Source of the DNA: Bacillota bacterium
Lineage (GTDB): Bacteria; Bacillota; Clostridia; Oscillospirales; Oscillospiraceae
DNA: 13,789 nucleotides
Direction of reading: 5' to 3'
Assembly: GCA_009781925.1 (NCBI GenBank)
Contig: WQUU01000107.1
Location: forward strand, 1-13,789
The number at the start of each line of letters is the position of its first letter. Positions within the stretch are counted from its first letter, which is position 1. Below the pieces are notes generated by a model, which was given only the letters and a program-made list of their open reading frames with translations, was not told the origin of the DNA and searched no databases. Positions 6,139-12,173 of the stretch are shown piece after piece. The position numbers and the translations under genes were made by a program.

Positions 6139-7461
6139 CTATTCCAAAAATCCTTTATAATGCCGCATGAGCATCTCGGACTCCAGCGCCCGCACGGTCT
6201 CGAGCGCGACGCCCACCACGATGATGATGGATGTGCCCCCCAGGGAAACGCCCGAGTTCTTTGCCGTCACGGAGAAGACCGTGATGACAATGGGCACGAC
6301 GGCGATGATGCCAAGGTAGACCGCGCCAAAGAGCGTGACCTTGTTCAAAACCCGTTTGATGAAGTCACTGGTCGGCCTGCCCGGGCGGTAGCCCGGGATG
6401 AAGCCGCCGTTCTTCTTGAGGTTGTTCGCGATCTCAATGGGGTTAAACTGGATCGTGGCGTAGAAGTAGGAAAAGCCCACGATGAGCAGCATGTAGATAG
6501 CGGCGTACGTGATGGTGTTGGAGTTGTAAACCCTGAGAAATCCGCCCCAGAATCCGGGGCTGGTATTCGAGACGCCAAACATCATCAAAAGTGTCGCGGG
6601 CAGCGAGGTCAGCGTCTGCGCAAAGATGATGGGCATGACGCCGGACATGTTGACCTTCATCGGCAGGTGTGTGCTCTGGCCGCCGTAAAGCTTCCGGCCC
6701 ACAACCCGCTTGGAGTATTGGATCGGGATTCGCCTTTCGGCCGTGTTGACCAGCACAATGAGCACGATGATCGCGAGGCCTCCAAGGAGCATGAGCACCA
6801 CCGCGTACCACGAGGTTTTCCCGGCGGCGACATTGTTAAACATTCCAACCACGCCGGGCGGGAAACGGGAGATGATGCTGGCAAACAGCAGGATGCTGAC
6901 GCCGTTGCCGATGCCAAACTCCGTGATCTGCTCGCCCAGCCACATCATCAGGGCGCTGCCGGCGGTAAAGGTCAGGATGATGACGATGGCGGGCCAAATG
7001 CCGGTGGAAGTCAGCAGGCTGACCTGTGTGCCGCCGGTGGTCTGATATCCGTTCCGGATAAGGATATAGAACGCGAAGCCCTGGATCAGGCCGATCCCCA
7101 CCGTGGCGTAACGGGTGATGGCGGCGATCTTCTTCTTGCCCTCCTCACCGCCGTCACGCTGCAGGCGCTCCAGGGCCGGGATGGCGATGGTGAGCAGCTG
7201 CATGATGATGGAGGCGTTGATATAGGGCTGGATGGACAGGGCAAAGATGGTCGCCCTGGAAAACGCGCCGCCGGACATGACGTTCATGAGGCCCAGCACG
7301 GTGTTCTGCAGGCTGGCAAAGTGCGCCTGCAGCAGCGTCACATCAATGTAGGGCACCGGCACCGCGTTTCCGACGCGGTACATGAGCAGAATGAAGAGCG
7401 TGAAGATGATCTTGCGCCGCAGATCGACCAGTTTCCACGCGTTTCTGAGGGTCTCTAGCAA
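6139..7461 (-). CDS. secY: Protein translocase channel subunit SecY (TTG start)
   Basis: SecY is the ten-helix membrane channel of the SecYEG translocon for protein export and membrane insertion. The 440-residue protein starts (M)LETLRNAWKLVDLRRKI, then the first membrane helix (about 17-35). The family signature lies at 64-90 (GGAFSRATIFALSIQPYINA...), and the cytosolic loop with GYRPGRPTSDFI (357-368, R359 in the SecA/ribosome-contacting loop) is present. Several further hydrophobic segments fit a complete ten-helix protein. The start codon is TTG (7459-7461), directly abutting the rplO TAG with no gap; AGAGGTGAT (7467-7474, on the minus strand) gives a long match to the 16S 3' end at a 6-base spacing. 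Translation is therefore likely coupled to L15. Confidence 0.97.
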   Translation of the reverse strand: MLETLRNAWKLVDLRRKIIFTLFILLMYRVGNAVPVPYIDVTLLQAHFASLQNTVLGLMNVMSGGAFSRATIFALSIQPYINASIIMQLLTIAIPALERLQRDGGEEGKKKIAAITRYATVGIGLIQGFAFYILIRNGYQTTGGTQVSLLTSTGIWPAIVIILTFTAGSALMMWLGEQITEFGIGNGVSILLFASIISRFPPGVVGMFNNVAAGKTSWYAVVLMLLGGLAIIVLIVLVNTAERRIPIQYSKRVVGRKLYGGQSTHLPMKVNMSGVMPIIFAQTLTSLPATLLMMFGVSNTSPGFWGGFLRVYNSNTITYAAIYMLLIVGFSYFYATIQFNPIEIANNLKKNGGFIPGYRPGRPTSDFIKRVLNKVTLFGAVYLGIIAVVPIVITVFSVTAKNSGVSLGGTSIIIVVGVALETVRALESEMLMRHYKGFLE

Positions 7462-7902
7462 CTAAATCACCTCTGCCTTTCCGCCTGCCGCCTCAATTTT
7501 TTGCTTTGCGGATTCAGAGAAGGCGCAGGCTCTGACTGTGAGCCGTTTGTGTAGCTCCCCGCCGCCCAGAAGCTTGAGGCCATAGGGACACTTGGAGATA
7601 ACACGGCTCTTCAGCAGATCTTCCACTCCGACCGTAGCGCCGTCCTCGAAGCGATCCAGCGCGGAGACATTGACCGCCGTGAGCGGTTTCGCGAAGATGT
7701 TATTGAAGCCCCGCTTCGGTACCCGGCGGGCCAGAGGCATCTGTCCGCCTTCGAATCCGACGCGCACGCCCCCGCCGCTCCTGGCCTTCTGACCTTTATT
7801 GCCCCGGCCCGCGGTCTTGCCGTTGCCGGTGCCGTGCCCCCGGCCCTTGCGCTTATCCACATGCGTGGAGCCCGGGGCGGGGGAAAGCTCGTGAAGTTTC
7901 AT
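7462..7902 (-). CDS. rplO: 50S ribosomal protein L15
   Basis: L15 is a late-assembling large-subunit protein with a long extended basic N-terminal arm. The 146-residue product begins MKLHELSPAPGSTHVDKRKG, continues with the glycine/lysine-rich arm (GRGHGTGNGKTAGRGNKGQK, then GGGVRVGFEGGQMPLARRVPKRGF) and ends in the globular domain with VRACAFSESAKQKIEAAGGK. The length is normal. AGGAGG (7911-7916) lies 8 bases before the ATG and overlaps the last codons of rpmD, which ends only 3 bases upstream. The stop is immediately followed by the secY TTG. Confidence 0.98.
   Translation of the reverse strand: MKLHELSPAPGSTHVDKRKGRGHGTGNGKTAGRGNKGQKARSGGGVRVGFEGGQMPLARRVPKRGFNNIFAKPLTAVNVSALDRFEDGATVGVEDLLKSRVISKCPYGLKLLGGGELHKRLTVRACAFSESAKQKIEAAGGKAEVI
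7467..7474 (-). promoter_or_regulatory. Ribosome binding site supporting the secY TTG start
   Basis: AGAGGTGA followed by T on the minus strand matches the 16S 3'-end complement (GGAGGTGAT) with one difference and lies about 6 bases from the TTG, within the end of rplO. Confidence 0.75.
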
Positions 7903-7905
7903 GCC

Positions 7906-8127
7906 TTAAACCTCCTCTTCTTCCGTGACCCGGAGCAGGTAGCCGATCTGCGCGATCTTGCCCCTGGTCTGGGGGTTGTCCGGCTGCAGGGTCTCGGAGC
8001 CGATCCTGCGCAGCCCCAGGGAGTTTGCGGTCTCGATGTGCTTGTCGTTTCTGCCGTTTAAGCTCTTGACCAGTTTAATCCTGAGATTTTTTGCTTTCTC
8101 AGCTTTTGCTTTCTCAGCTTTTGCCAT
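7906..8127 (-). CDS. rpmD: 50S ribosomal protein L30 with short charged N-terminal extension
   Basis: L30 is a small large-subunit protein; bacterial versions are usually about 60 residues. This one has 73. The L30 fold runs from NLRIKLVKSLNGRNDKHIET to GKIAQIGYLLRV. It is preceded by MAKAEKAKAEKAK, made of a five-residue unit KAEKA repeated in tandem, and followed by an acidic tail TEEEEV. The start at 8127 is supported by the purine-rich GGGGGGAG (about 8133-8140) roughly 6 bases upstream; no better start exists closer to NLRIKLV. The extension is encoded by an exact 15-base duplication (8091-8120). It lies 12 bases after rpsE and 3 bases before rplO. Confidence 0.95.
   Translation of the reverse strand: MAKAEKAKAEKAKNLRIKLVKSLNGRNDKHIETANSLGLRRIGSETLQPDNPQTRGKIAQIGYLLRVTEEEEV
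8091..8124 (-). repeat. 15-base exact tandem duplication at the rpmD 5' end
   Basis: TTGCTTTCTCAGCTT occurs at 8091-8105 and again at 8106-8120, with the first four bases of a third unit at 8121-8124. On the coding strand it encodes KAEKA twice. Because the unit is a multiple of three, gain or loss of a unit keeps the frame and would only change the length of the L30 N-terminal tail. Confidence 0.85.
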
Positions 8128-8139
8128 GAAGACTCCCCC

Positions 8140-8670
8140 CTATCCCCTGACTTCTTCGGCGGTTTTGCCGCGGTACGCGGCGACCTGCCGCGCGTTGCGC
8201 AGGGAACGAAGCCCCACCATCGTGGCCGCGACCACGTTCTGGGGGTTATTCGAGCGCAGACACTTGGTATACACGTCCCGGATCCCGGCCGCCTCCACCA
8301 CGGCGCGCACAGCGCCGCCGGCGATGACGCCGGTACCGGGGGGCGCCGGCTTTAACAGAACTTTGCCCGCGCCGAACAGCCCGGTGACCTCATGGGGGAT
8401 TGTGGTTCCCTGAACCGTGATCGTGACGACGTGCTTTTTCGCGTCCTCAATGCCCTTGCGGATCGCCTCGGACACCTCGCCCGCCTTGCCCAGACCGTAA
8501 CCCACACGGCCCTTCCCGTCCCCGACCACGCACAGGGCGGCAAACTTGAAGATGCGCCCGCCTTTGACGGTCTTGGAGACACGGTTCAGGGCGACGACCT
8601 TTTCGCTGAACTCGGACGGGGCCTCTTCCTCGCCTCTGCGGCGATTGTTCCTGTTGTCGTTGTAAGCCAT
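8140..8670 (-). CDS. rpsE: 30S ribosomal protein S5
   Basis: S5 helps maintain decoding accuracy and helps unwind mRNA at the 30S entry site. The 176-residue product has a hydrophilic N-terminus (MAYNDNRNNRRRGEEEAPSE), the dsRBD-like S5 domain from EKVVALNRVSKTVKGGRIFK through ALCVVGDGKGRVGYGLGKAG, and the C-terminal domain with PPGTGVIAGGAVRAVVEAAG. The start at 8670 is set by GGAGG (8678-8682) 7 bases upstream; an in-frame ATG at 8862 is inside rplR and rejected. It is followed by rpmD after 12 bases. Confidence 0.98.
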   Translation of the reverse strand: MAYNDNRNNRRRGEEEAPSEFSEKVVALNRVSKTVKGGRIFKFAALCVVGDGKGRVGYGLGKAGEVSEAIRKGIEDAKKHVVTITVQGTTIPHEVTGLFGAGKVLLKPAPPGTGVIAGGAVRAVVEAAGIRDVYTKCLRSNNPQNVVAATMVGLRSLRNARQVAAYRGKTAEEVRG

Positions 8671-8689
8671 AACTTTTCCTCCCTCCGCT

Positions 8690-9049
8690 TTAGAACCGCA
8701 GGCCGCCCTCGCGGGCGCCCTCCGCCAGCGCTTTGACGCGGCCGTGATAGAGATAGCCGCCGCGGTCAAACACCACGTCCTCGATCCCCTTGGCGATGGC
8801 GCGCCGGGCCACGGTCTTTCCGACCTCTGTGGCCGCCGCGATGTTGCCGCCCGCGCCGTCAAAACCCTTTTCCACGGTGGAAGCGGACACCAGCGTGGTC
8901 TGATGCGTATCGTCGATCACCTGGGCGTAAATGTGGTTGTCGCTGCGGTAAACAGAGAGCCTGGGGCGCTCGGTTGTGCCGCTGATTTTACCGCGCACGC
9001 GCTTATGGCGCTTCAGGCGCTGGCCCCTTGTATCCGGTCTTTTAACCAT
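8690..9049 (-). CDS. rplR: 50S ribosomal protein L18
   Basis: L18 binds 5S rRNA together with L5 and helps install the central protuberance. The 119-residue product begins MVKRPDTRGQRLKRHKRVRG, then KISGTTERPRLSVYRSDNHI, YAQVIDDTHQTTLVSAST, and ends with the family signature FDRGGYLYHGRVKALAEGAREGGLRF in spirit (split here: FDRGGYLYHGRV at about 94-105, then ALAEGAREGGLRF). Length is normal. GGGGAGGTG (about 9057-9065) lies 8 bases upstream of the ATG at 9049; a longer in-frame ATG at 9115 falls inside rplF. The gap to rplF is 16 bases. Confidence 0.98.
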   Translation of the reverse strand: MVKRPDTRGQRLKRHKRVRGKISGTTERPRLSVYRSDNHIYAQVIDDTHQTTLVSASTVEKGFDGAGGNIAAATEVGKTVARRAIAKGIEDVVFDRGGYLYHGRVKALAEGAREGGLRF

Positions 9050-9065
9050 TTCAGCACACCTCCCC

Positions 9066-9608
9066 TTACTTCGCGCCGGTCTTGCCCTCTTTGCGGCGGA
9101 TATGCTCGCCCGCATACTTGATGCCCTTGCCCTTATAGGGTTCCGGGGGCCTCAACTTGCGAACGTCCGCTGCGAACTGGCCGACCTTCTGTTTGTCGAT
9201 TCCTTTGATGACGATCTGGTTCGGGGCCGGGACATCGATGCTGATGTCGTCCGTCTCCTCCACAGAGACCTGGTGGGAATAGCCCACATTGAGCTGAAGC
9301 TTTTTGCCCTCTTTCACGGCGCGGTAGCCCACGCCGTTGACCTCCAGAGTCTTGGAAAACCCATGGGTCACACCCTCGACCATGTTGTTGACCAAGGTGC
9401 GGGTCAGGCCGTGCAGGCTGCGGTTCCGCTTCTCGTCGTCCGGGCGTTTGACGTGGATGACGCCTGCGTCCACGCTGACTTCGATGCCGGCGGGGAGGCT
9501 GCGGGTCAACTCACCTTTGGGACCCTTGACTGTGATGTGATTTGTCTCGTCCACGTTGACGGACACGCCGGCGGGCACTGTGATGGGGGCTCTACCGATT
9601 CTAGACAT
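9066..9608 (-). CDS. rplF: 50S ribosomal protein L6
   Basis: L6 sits near the factor-binding site at the base of the L7/L12 stalk. The 180-residue protein begins MSRIGRAPITVPAGVSVNVD and has the two tandem L6 folds: the first around VKGPKGELTRSLP, the second with LEVNGVGYRAVKEGKKLQLN. The C-terminal signature is RPPEPYKGKGIKYAGEHIRR (about 152-171), which binds 23S rRNA. The stretch GGGGGGAG (about 9616-9622), overlapping the 3' end of rpsH, acts as ribosome binding site. The gap to rpsH is 14 bases. Confidence 0.98.
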   Translation of the reverse strand: MSRIGRAPITVPAGVSVNVDETNHITVKGPKGELTRSLPAGIEVSVDAGVIHVKRPDDEKRNRSLHGLTRTLVNNMVEGVTHGFSKTLEVNGVGYRAVKEGKKLQLNVGYSHQVSVEETDDISIDVPAPNQIVIKGIDKQKVGQFAADVRKLRPPEPYKGKGIKYAGEHIRRKEGKTGAK

Positions 9609-9622
9609 CTGTCAGCTCCCCC

Positions 9623-10021
9623 CTACCACACAAAGGCCAGTACTTCGCCGCCGATATTGGCGGCGCGGGCCTTTTTGTCGGTCATCACACCCTTGGAGGT
9701 GGAGACAATGGCGATGCCGAGGCCCCTTAAGACCTTCGGCAGATCGTCCGCCCCGGCGTATACGCGCAGGCCGGGCTTGGAAACGCGGCGGAGGCCCTGG
9801 ATGGCCTTTTCCTTGCCGGGGAGATACTTTAAGGTGATGCGAATGACGCCCTGGGTGCCGTCGTCAATGATCTGGAAACTCTTGATATAGCCCTCTTCCA
9901 GCAGGATCTCGGCGATGGCTCGCTTCATCTTGGAGCTGGGCACATCGACGGAGTCATGCTTGGCGCTTCCGGCATTGCGGATGCGGGTGAGCATATCCGC
10001 GATGGGATCCGTGATTTGCAT
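9623..10021 (-). CDS. rpsH: 30S ribosomal protein S8
   Basis: S8 is a primary 16S rRNA binder (helix 21) and, in Escherichia coli, the repressor of the spc operon. The 132-residue product begins MQITDPIADMLTRIRNAGSA and ends with the S8 signature GLGIAIVSTSKGVMTDKKAR then GGEVLAFVW. AGGAGG (10029-10034) lies 7 bases upstream. The 184-base gap to rpsN is the longest in the operon and contains a perfect inverted repeat. In E. coli the S8 repressor site overlaps the rplX-rplE junction; nothing similar was recognised here. Confidence 0.98.
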   Translation of the reverse strand: MQITDPIADMLTRIRNAGSAKHDSVDVPSSKMKRAIAEILLEEGYIKSFQIIDDGTQGVIRITLKYLPGKEKAIQGLRRVSKPGLRVYAGADDLPKVLRGLGIAIVSTSKGVMTDKKARAANIGGEVLAFVW

Positions 10022-10205
10022 GGATGTTCCTCCTTCTTAGCGTTACCGCCTAAAACGCGGTGAAAACGGTGAGGTTCCGCGCCGATAGGGACACGGCCTT
10101 TCATCGTCTTGTAGGGAACGGATTTATCCGTTCCGTCATGCAAGGTATCGGAACGGATAAATCCGTTCCCTACGATTTAGATGTCACAGCATACCACAAA
10201 GGGCA
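10022..10205 (-). other. Long rpsN-rpsH intergenic region
   Basis: This 184-base gap holds the rpsH ribosome binding site (10029-10034), a weak 5-bp hairpin ACCGC/GCGGT (10045-10049 with 10057-10061), about 50 bases without recognisable structure, and the inverted repeat at 10111-10173. A short reading frame crosses it (start near 10104 on the minus strand) but has no convincing ribosome binding site or family resemblance and runs out of frame into rpsH. Confidence 0.7.
10111..10173. repeat. GTAGGG double-hairpin element, copy 3 (rpsN/rpsH gap)
   Basis: A 63-base element: bases 10111-10134 are the exact reverse complement of 10150-10173 (24 of 24), separated by a 15-base loop. Each arm is itself a hairpin, GGAACGGA (10115-10122) pairing with TCCGTTCC (10127-10134) around TTTA, and the mirror in the other arm. 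Ends are GTAGGG and CCCTAC as in copies 1 and 2. It can therefore fold either as one long stem or as two small hairpins. It lies between co-transcribed genes and lacks a U-tract. Confidence 0.85.
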
Positions 10206-10391
10206 TTACCAGGACGCCTTGCGCACCCCGGGGATCTGGCCCTTGTAGGCCAACTCCCTGAAACAGATACGGCAGACACCGTAGTCCCGCAGGTAGGCGT
10301 GGGGGCGGCCGCAGATCTTGCAGCGGTTATAGCGGCGGGAGGAGAACTTGGGTTCCCTCTGCTGCTTTAAAATCATAGACTTCTTTGCCAT
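10206..10391 (-). CDS. rpsN: 30S ribosomal protein S14, short zinc form
   Basis: S14 is a late-binding protein of the 30S head. This is the short 61-residue type (also called rpsZ or rpsN1) with a zinc ribbon: C24-x2-C27 in RCKICGRPH and C40-x2-C43 in VCRICFRELA. The C-terminus IPGVRKASW is the family's. It begins MAKKSMILKQQREPKF. AGGAGG (10400-10405) lies 8 bases upstream and overlaps the rplE stop, 12 bases before the start. The zinc-free, ~100-residue paralogue used by many bacteria in zinc starvation is not in this window. Confidence 0.98.
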   Translation of the reverse strand: MAKKSMILKQQREPKFSSRRYNRCKICGRPHAYLRDYGVCRICFRELAYKGQIPGVRKASW

Positions 10392-10403
10392 TATTCAGCC
10401 CTC

Positions 10404-10949
10404 CTACGCCTGTGTGAAAAACGGGGCGCCCATAAGCCGCAAGAACTCCCGGGCCTCTTCGTCCGACCTGGCGGTGGTGCAGATTGCGACGTTCATGCCC
10501 CGGAGCTTCTCGATTTTGTCATAATCGATCTCGGGGAAGATGATCTGCTCTTTCAGACCCAAACTGTAGTTGCCGCGGCCGTCAAAGGCGTCCGGGCTGA
10601 TGCCGTGAAAGTCGCGGACGCGCGGCAGGGCGATGTTCAGAAGGCGGTCTAAAAACTCCCACATCTTATCCTGGCGCAGGGTGACCTTGACGCCCACGTT
10701 CATGCCCTCGCGCAGCTTGAAGTTGGCCACGCTCTTCTTCGCCTTGGTGGGCACGGCCTTCTGCCCCGCGATGGCGGTGATGTCCTTGATAACGGCGTCC
10801 AGGCCCTTGGCGTTGTCCTTGACGTCCCCGCAGCCCACGCTGATGACGATCTTCTCCAGGCGCGGGATCTGCATGGGGCTCTTATACTGGAATTTGTCCA
10901 TGAGGGCGGGGGCGACTTCCTGCTGATACTTGGTCTTTAATCTGGGCAT
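10404..10949 (-). CDS. rplE: 50S ribosomal protein L5
   Basis: L5 binds 5S rRNA and forms part of the central protuberance, touching the P-site tRNA and S13. The 181-residue product starts MPRLKTKYQQEVAPALMDKF, carries the signature MQIPRLEKIVISVGCGD (about 26-42), FKLREGMNVGVKVTLR and the C-terminal TTARSDEEAREFLRLMGAPF. The start at 10949 fits the family length; an ATG at 11018 would add 23 residues from inside rplX. The ribosome binding site is weaker than its neighbours': GAGGGGAGAG about 12 bases upstream. The gap to rplX is 19 bases. Confidence 0.97.
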   Translation of the reverse strand: MPRLKTKYQQEVAPALMDKFQYKSPMQIPRLEKIVISVGCGDVKDNAKGLDAVIKDITAIAGQKAVPTKAKKSVANFKLREGMNVGVKVTLRQDKMWEFLDRLLNIALPRVRDFHGISPDAFDGRGNYSLGLKEQIIFPEIDYDKIEKLRGMNVAICTTARSDEEAREFLRLMGAPFFTQA

Positions 10950-10968
10950 TTTCTTCGTCTCTCCCCTC

Positions 10969-11307
10969 TCATATGGTCTTGCCGCACTTTTTGCAGACAC
11001 GGACTTTTGTGCCGTCATTCAGAAACTTATGCGCGGCGCGGGTAGGCTTGCCGCACTCCGGGCAGACACGCATGACCTTGCTCACGTAAATGGGCGTCTC
11101 CAGCTTGATAATGCCGCCCTGCGAACCCGGCTGACCCTGCTGATTTTTGGGTTTCTGGTGCCGTGAGGCCACACTCACGCCGCCGACGACCACCGTGCCC
11201 TCGCCGTTCTCGGCGGGAAAGGCCTTCATGACTTTGCCCGTCTTGCCCTTGTCTCTTCCGGCGAGGATGATCACCGTATCGTCTCTGCGAATATTCATTG
11301 TCGCCAT
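10969..11307 (-). CDS. rplX: 50S ribosomal protein L24 with C-terminal zinc ribbon
   Basis: L24 starts 50S assembly by binding the 5' end of 23S rRNA and later lines the exit tunnel. The 112-residue protein has the KOW motif near the N-terminus (VIILAGRDKGKTGKVMKAFP, 12-31), the middle loop with ASRHQKPKNQQGQPGS, and a C-terminal zinc ribbon C82-x2-C85 (VCPECGKPTR) and C105-x2-C108 (VCKKCGKTI). The ribbon is typical of clostridial L24. The start at 11307 (MATMNIRRDD) is chosen over the ATG at 11298, because AGGAGG (11315-11320) lies 7 bases from the first and 16 from the second. Confidence 0.97.
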   Translation of the reverse strand: MATMNIRRDDTVIILAGRDKGKTGKVMKAFPAENGEGTVVVGGVSVASRHQKPKNQQGQPGSQGGIIKLETPIYVSKVMRVCPECGKPTRAAHKFLNDGTKVRVCKKCGKTI

Positions 11308-11318
11308 GCGTCGTCCTC

Positions 11319-11687
11319 CTATATCACTTCCGGAGCCAGCGACAGGATCTTCATGTAATCCTTGTCTCTCAGCTCACGGGCCACGGGCCCGAAGATGCGG
11401 GTGCCCCTGGGGTTCTTATCGTCCCGGATGAGGACGGCGGCATTCTCGTCAAAGCGCACATAGGTGCCGTCCTGCCGGCGGACGCCCTTGGCGCTGCGCA
11501 CGATGACGGCCCGCACAACCTCGCCTTTTTTGACCGTGCCGCCGGGGGCCGCCTTGCGCACGGAGGCCACGACGACATCGCCGATGTTGCCGTATTTGCG
11601 CTTGGAGCCGCCCAGGACGCGGATACACTTGATCTCCTTGGCGCCGGTATTGTCCGCGACCTTGAGATAGGTTTCCTGCTGTATCAT
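11319..11687 (-). CDS. rplN: 50S ribosomal protein L14
   Basis: L14 lies at the subunit interface and makes bridges to the 30S. The 122-residue protein begins MIQQETYLKVADNTGAKEIK, has IRVLGGSKRKYGNIGDVVVA (the family signature region), VVRAVIVRSAKGVRRQDGTY and a C-terminus with GTRIFGPVARELRDKDYMKI then LSLAPEVI. Length is exactly standard. AGGAGG (11695-11700) lies 7 bases before the ATG and reaches the rpsQ stop codon. The rplX ribosome binding site in turn overlaps the rplN stop, so the three genes are chained. Confidence 0.98.
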   Translation of the reverse strand: MIQQETYLKVADNTGAKEIKCIRVLGGSKRKYGNIGDVVVASVRKAAPGGTVKKGEVVRAVIVRSAKGVRRQDGTYVRFDENAAVLIRDDKNPRGTRIFGPVARELRDKDYMKILSLAPEVI

Positions 11688-11699
11688 ACTTGCGCCTCC

Positions 11700-11966
11700 T
11701 TACTTGGCCTTCTCAAGGATCTCGACCACGCGCCAGCGCTTATCCCGGGACAGAGGCCTTGTCTCCATCACCAGAACCCGGTCGCCGACACCGCAGCTGT
11801 TTTCCTCGTCGTGGGCCTTCAGGCGGTAGGTGCGCCTGATGATTTTCTTATATTGTTTGTGGGCCACCCGATCCTCTACCGTGACGACGACGGTCTTGTC
11901 CATCTTGTCGGAGACCACCTTGCCCACCCGCGTCTTGCGGGAAGTTGTTCTAATTTCTTCACTCAT
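11700..11966 (-). CDS. rpsQ: 30S ribosomal protein S17
   Basis: S17 is an OB-fold primary binder of the 16S 5' domain. The product is 88 residues: MSEEIRTTSRKTRVGKVVSD, KMDKTVVVTVEDRVAHKQYK, KIIRRTYRLKAHDEENSCGV, GDRVLVMETRPLSRDKRWRV, VEILEKAK. There are two ATGs six bases apart. The one at 11972 is only 2 bases from AGGAGG (11975-11980), too close, while the one at 11966 is 8 bases away, the spacing used throughout this operon; so the start is placed at 11966. It lies 12 bases after rpmC, and its ribosome binding site overlaps the rpmC stop. Confidence 0.96.
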   Translation of the reverse strand: MSEEIRTTSRKTRVGKVVSDKMDKTVVVTVEDRVAHKQYKKIIRRTYRLKAHDEENSCGVGDRVLVMETRPLSRDKRWRVVEILEKAK

Positions 11967-11974
11967 GTCCATGC

Positions 11975-11980
11975 CCTCCT
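11975..11980 (-). promoter_or_regulatory. Ribosome binding site deciding the rpsQ start
   Basis: AGGAGG on the minus strand overlaps the stop codon of rpmC and is 8 bases from the ATG at 11966 but only 2 from the ATG at 11972. It therefore favours the shorter 88-residue S17. Confidence 0.8.
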
Positions 11981-12173
11981 ACTGCTCGAGCTGCTTTTGA
12001 CGCTGAACGGTCTTGACTCGGGCAATGTCCCGCCGTACGGCACTGATCTTGATGGGGTTATCCAAGTGATTTGTCGCGTGCTGCATGCGGAGCATGAACA
12101 GATCCTTTTTGAGCGCGCTGAGCTTTTCCTCCAGCTCGGTTTCGGTGAGCGCACGGATTTCACTTGCCTTCAT
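11979..12173 (-). CDS. rpmC: 50S ribosomal protein L29
   Basis: L29 is a small helical hairpin at the exit-tunnel rim, near where trigger factor and SRP dock. The 64-residue product reads MKASEIRALTETELEEKLSA, LKKDLFMLRMQHATNHLDNP and IKISAVRRDIARVKTVQRQK, then QLEQ: the expected two antiparallel helices. The start at 12173 lies inside the end of rplP, giving a 14-base overlap in a different frame, so translation is likely coupled. The upstream match GGTGGTGA (about 12180-12187) is a one-mismatch ribosome binding site. Confidence 0.97.
   Translation of the reverse strand: MKASEIRALTETELEEKLSALKKDLFMLRMQHATNHLDNPIKISAVRRDIARVKTVQRQKQLEQ

Noticed and set aside
5506..7458. 650-codon open frame on the plus strand opposite adk and secY
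   Set aside because: It is antisense to two certain genes, its product is low-complexity His/Asp-rich with no family resemblance, and long antisense frames are expected in GC-rich coding DNA.
9925..10143. Small gene in the rpsN-rpsH gap (72 codons, minus strand)
   Set aside because: It reads through the inverted repeat and into rpsH out of frame, with no good ribosome binding site or recognisable family.
10111..10173. Inverted repeat as an intrinsic terminator within the operon
   Set aside because: No U-tract follows on the minus strand and essential genes continue downstream, so full termination is unlikely; partial attenuation is not excluded.
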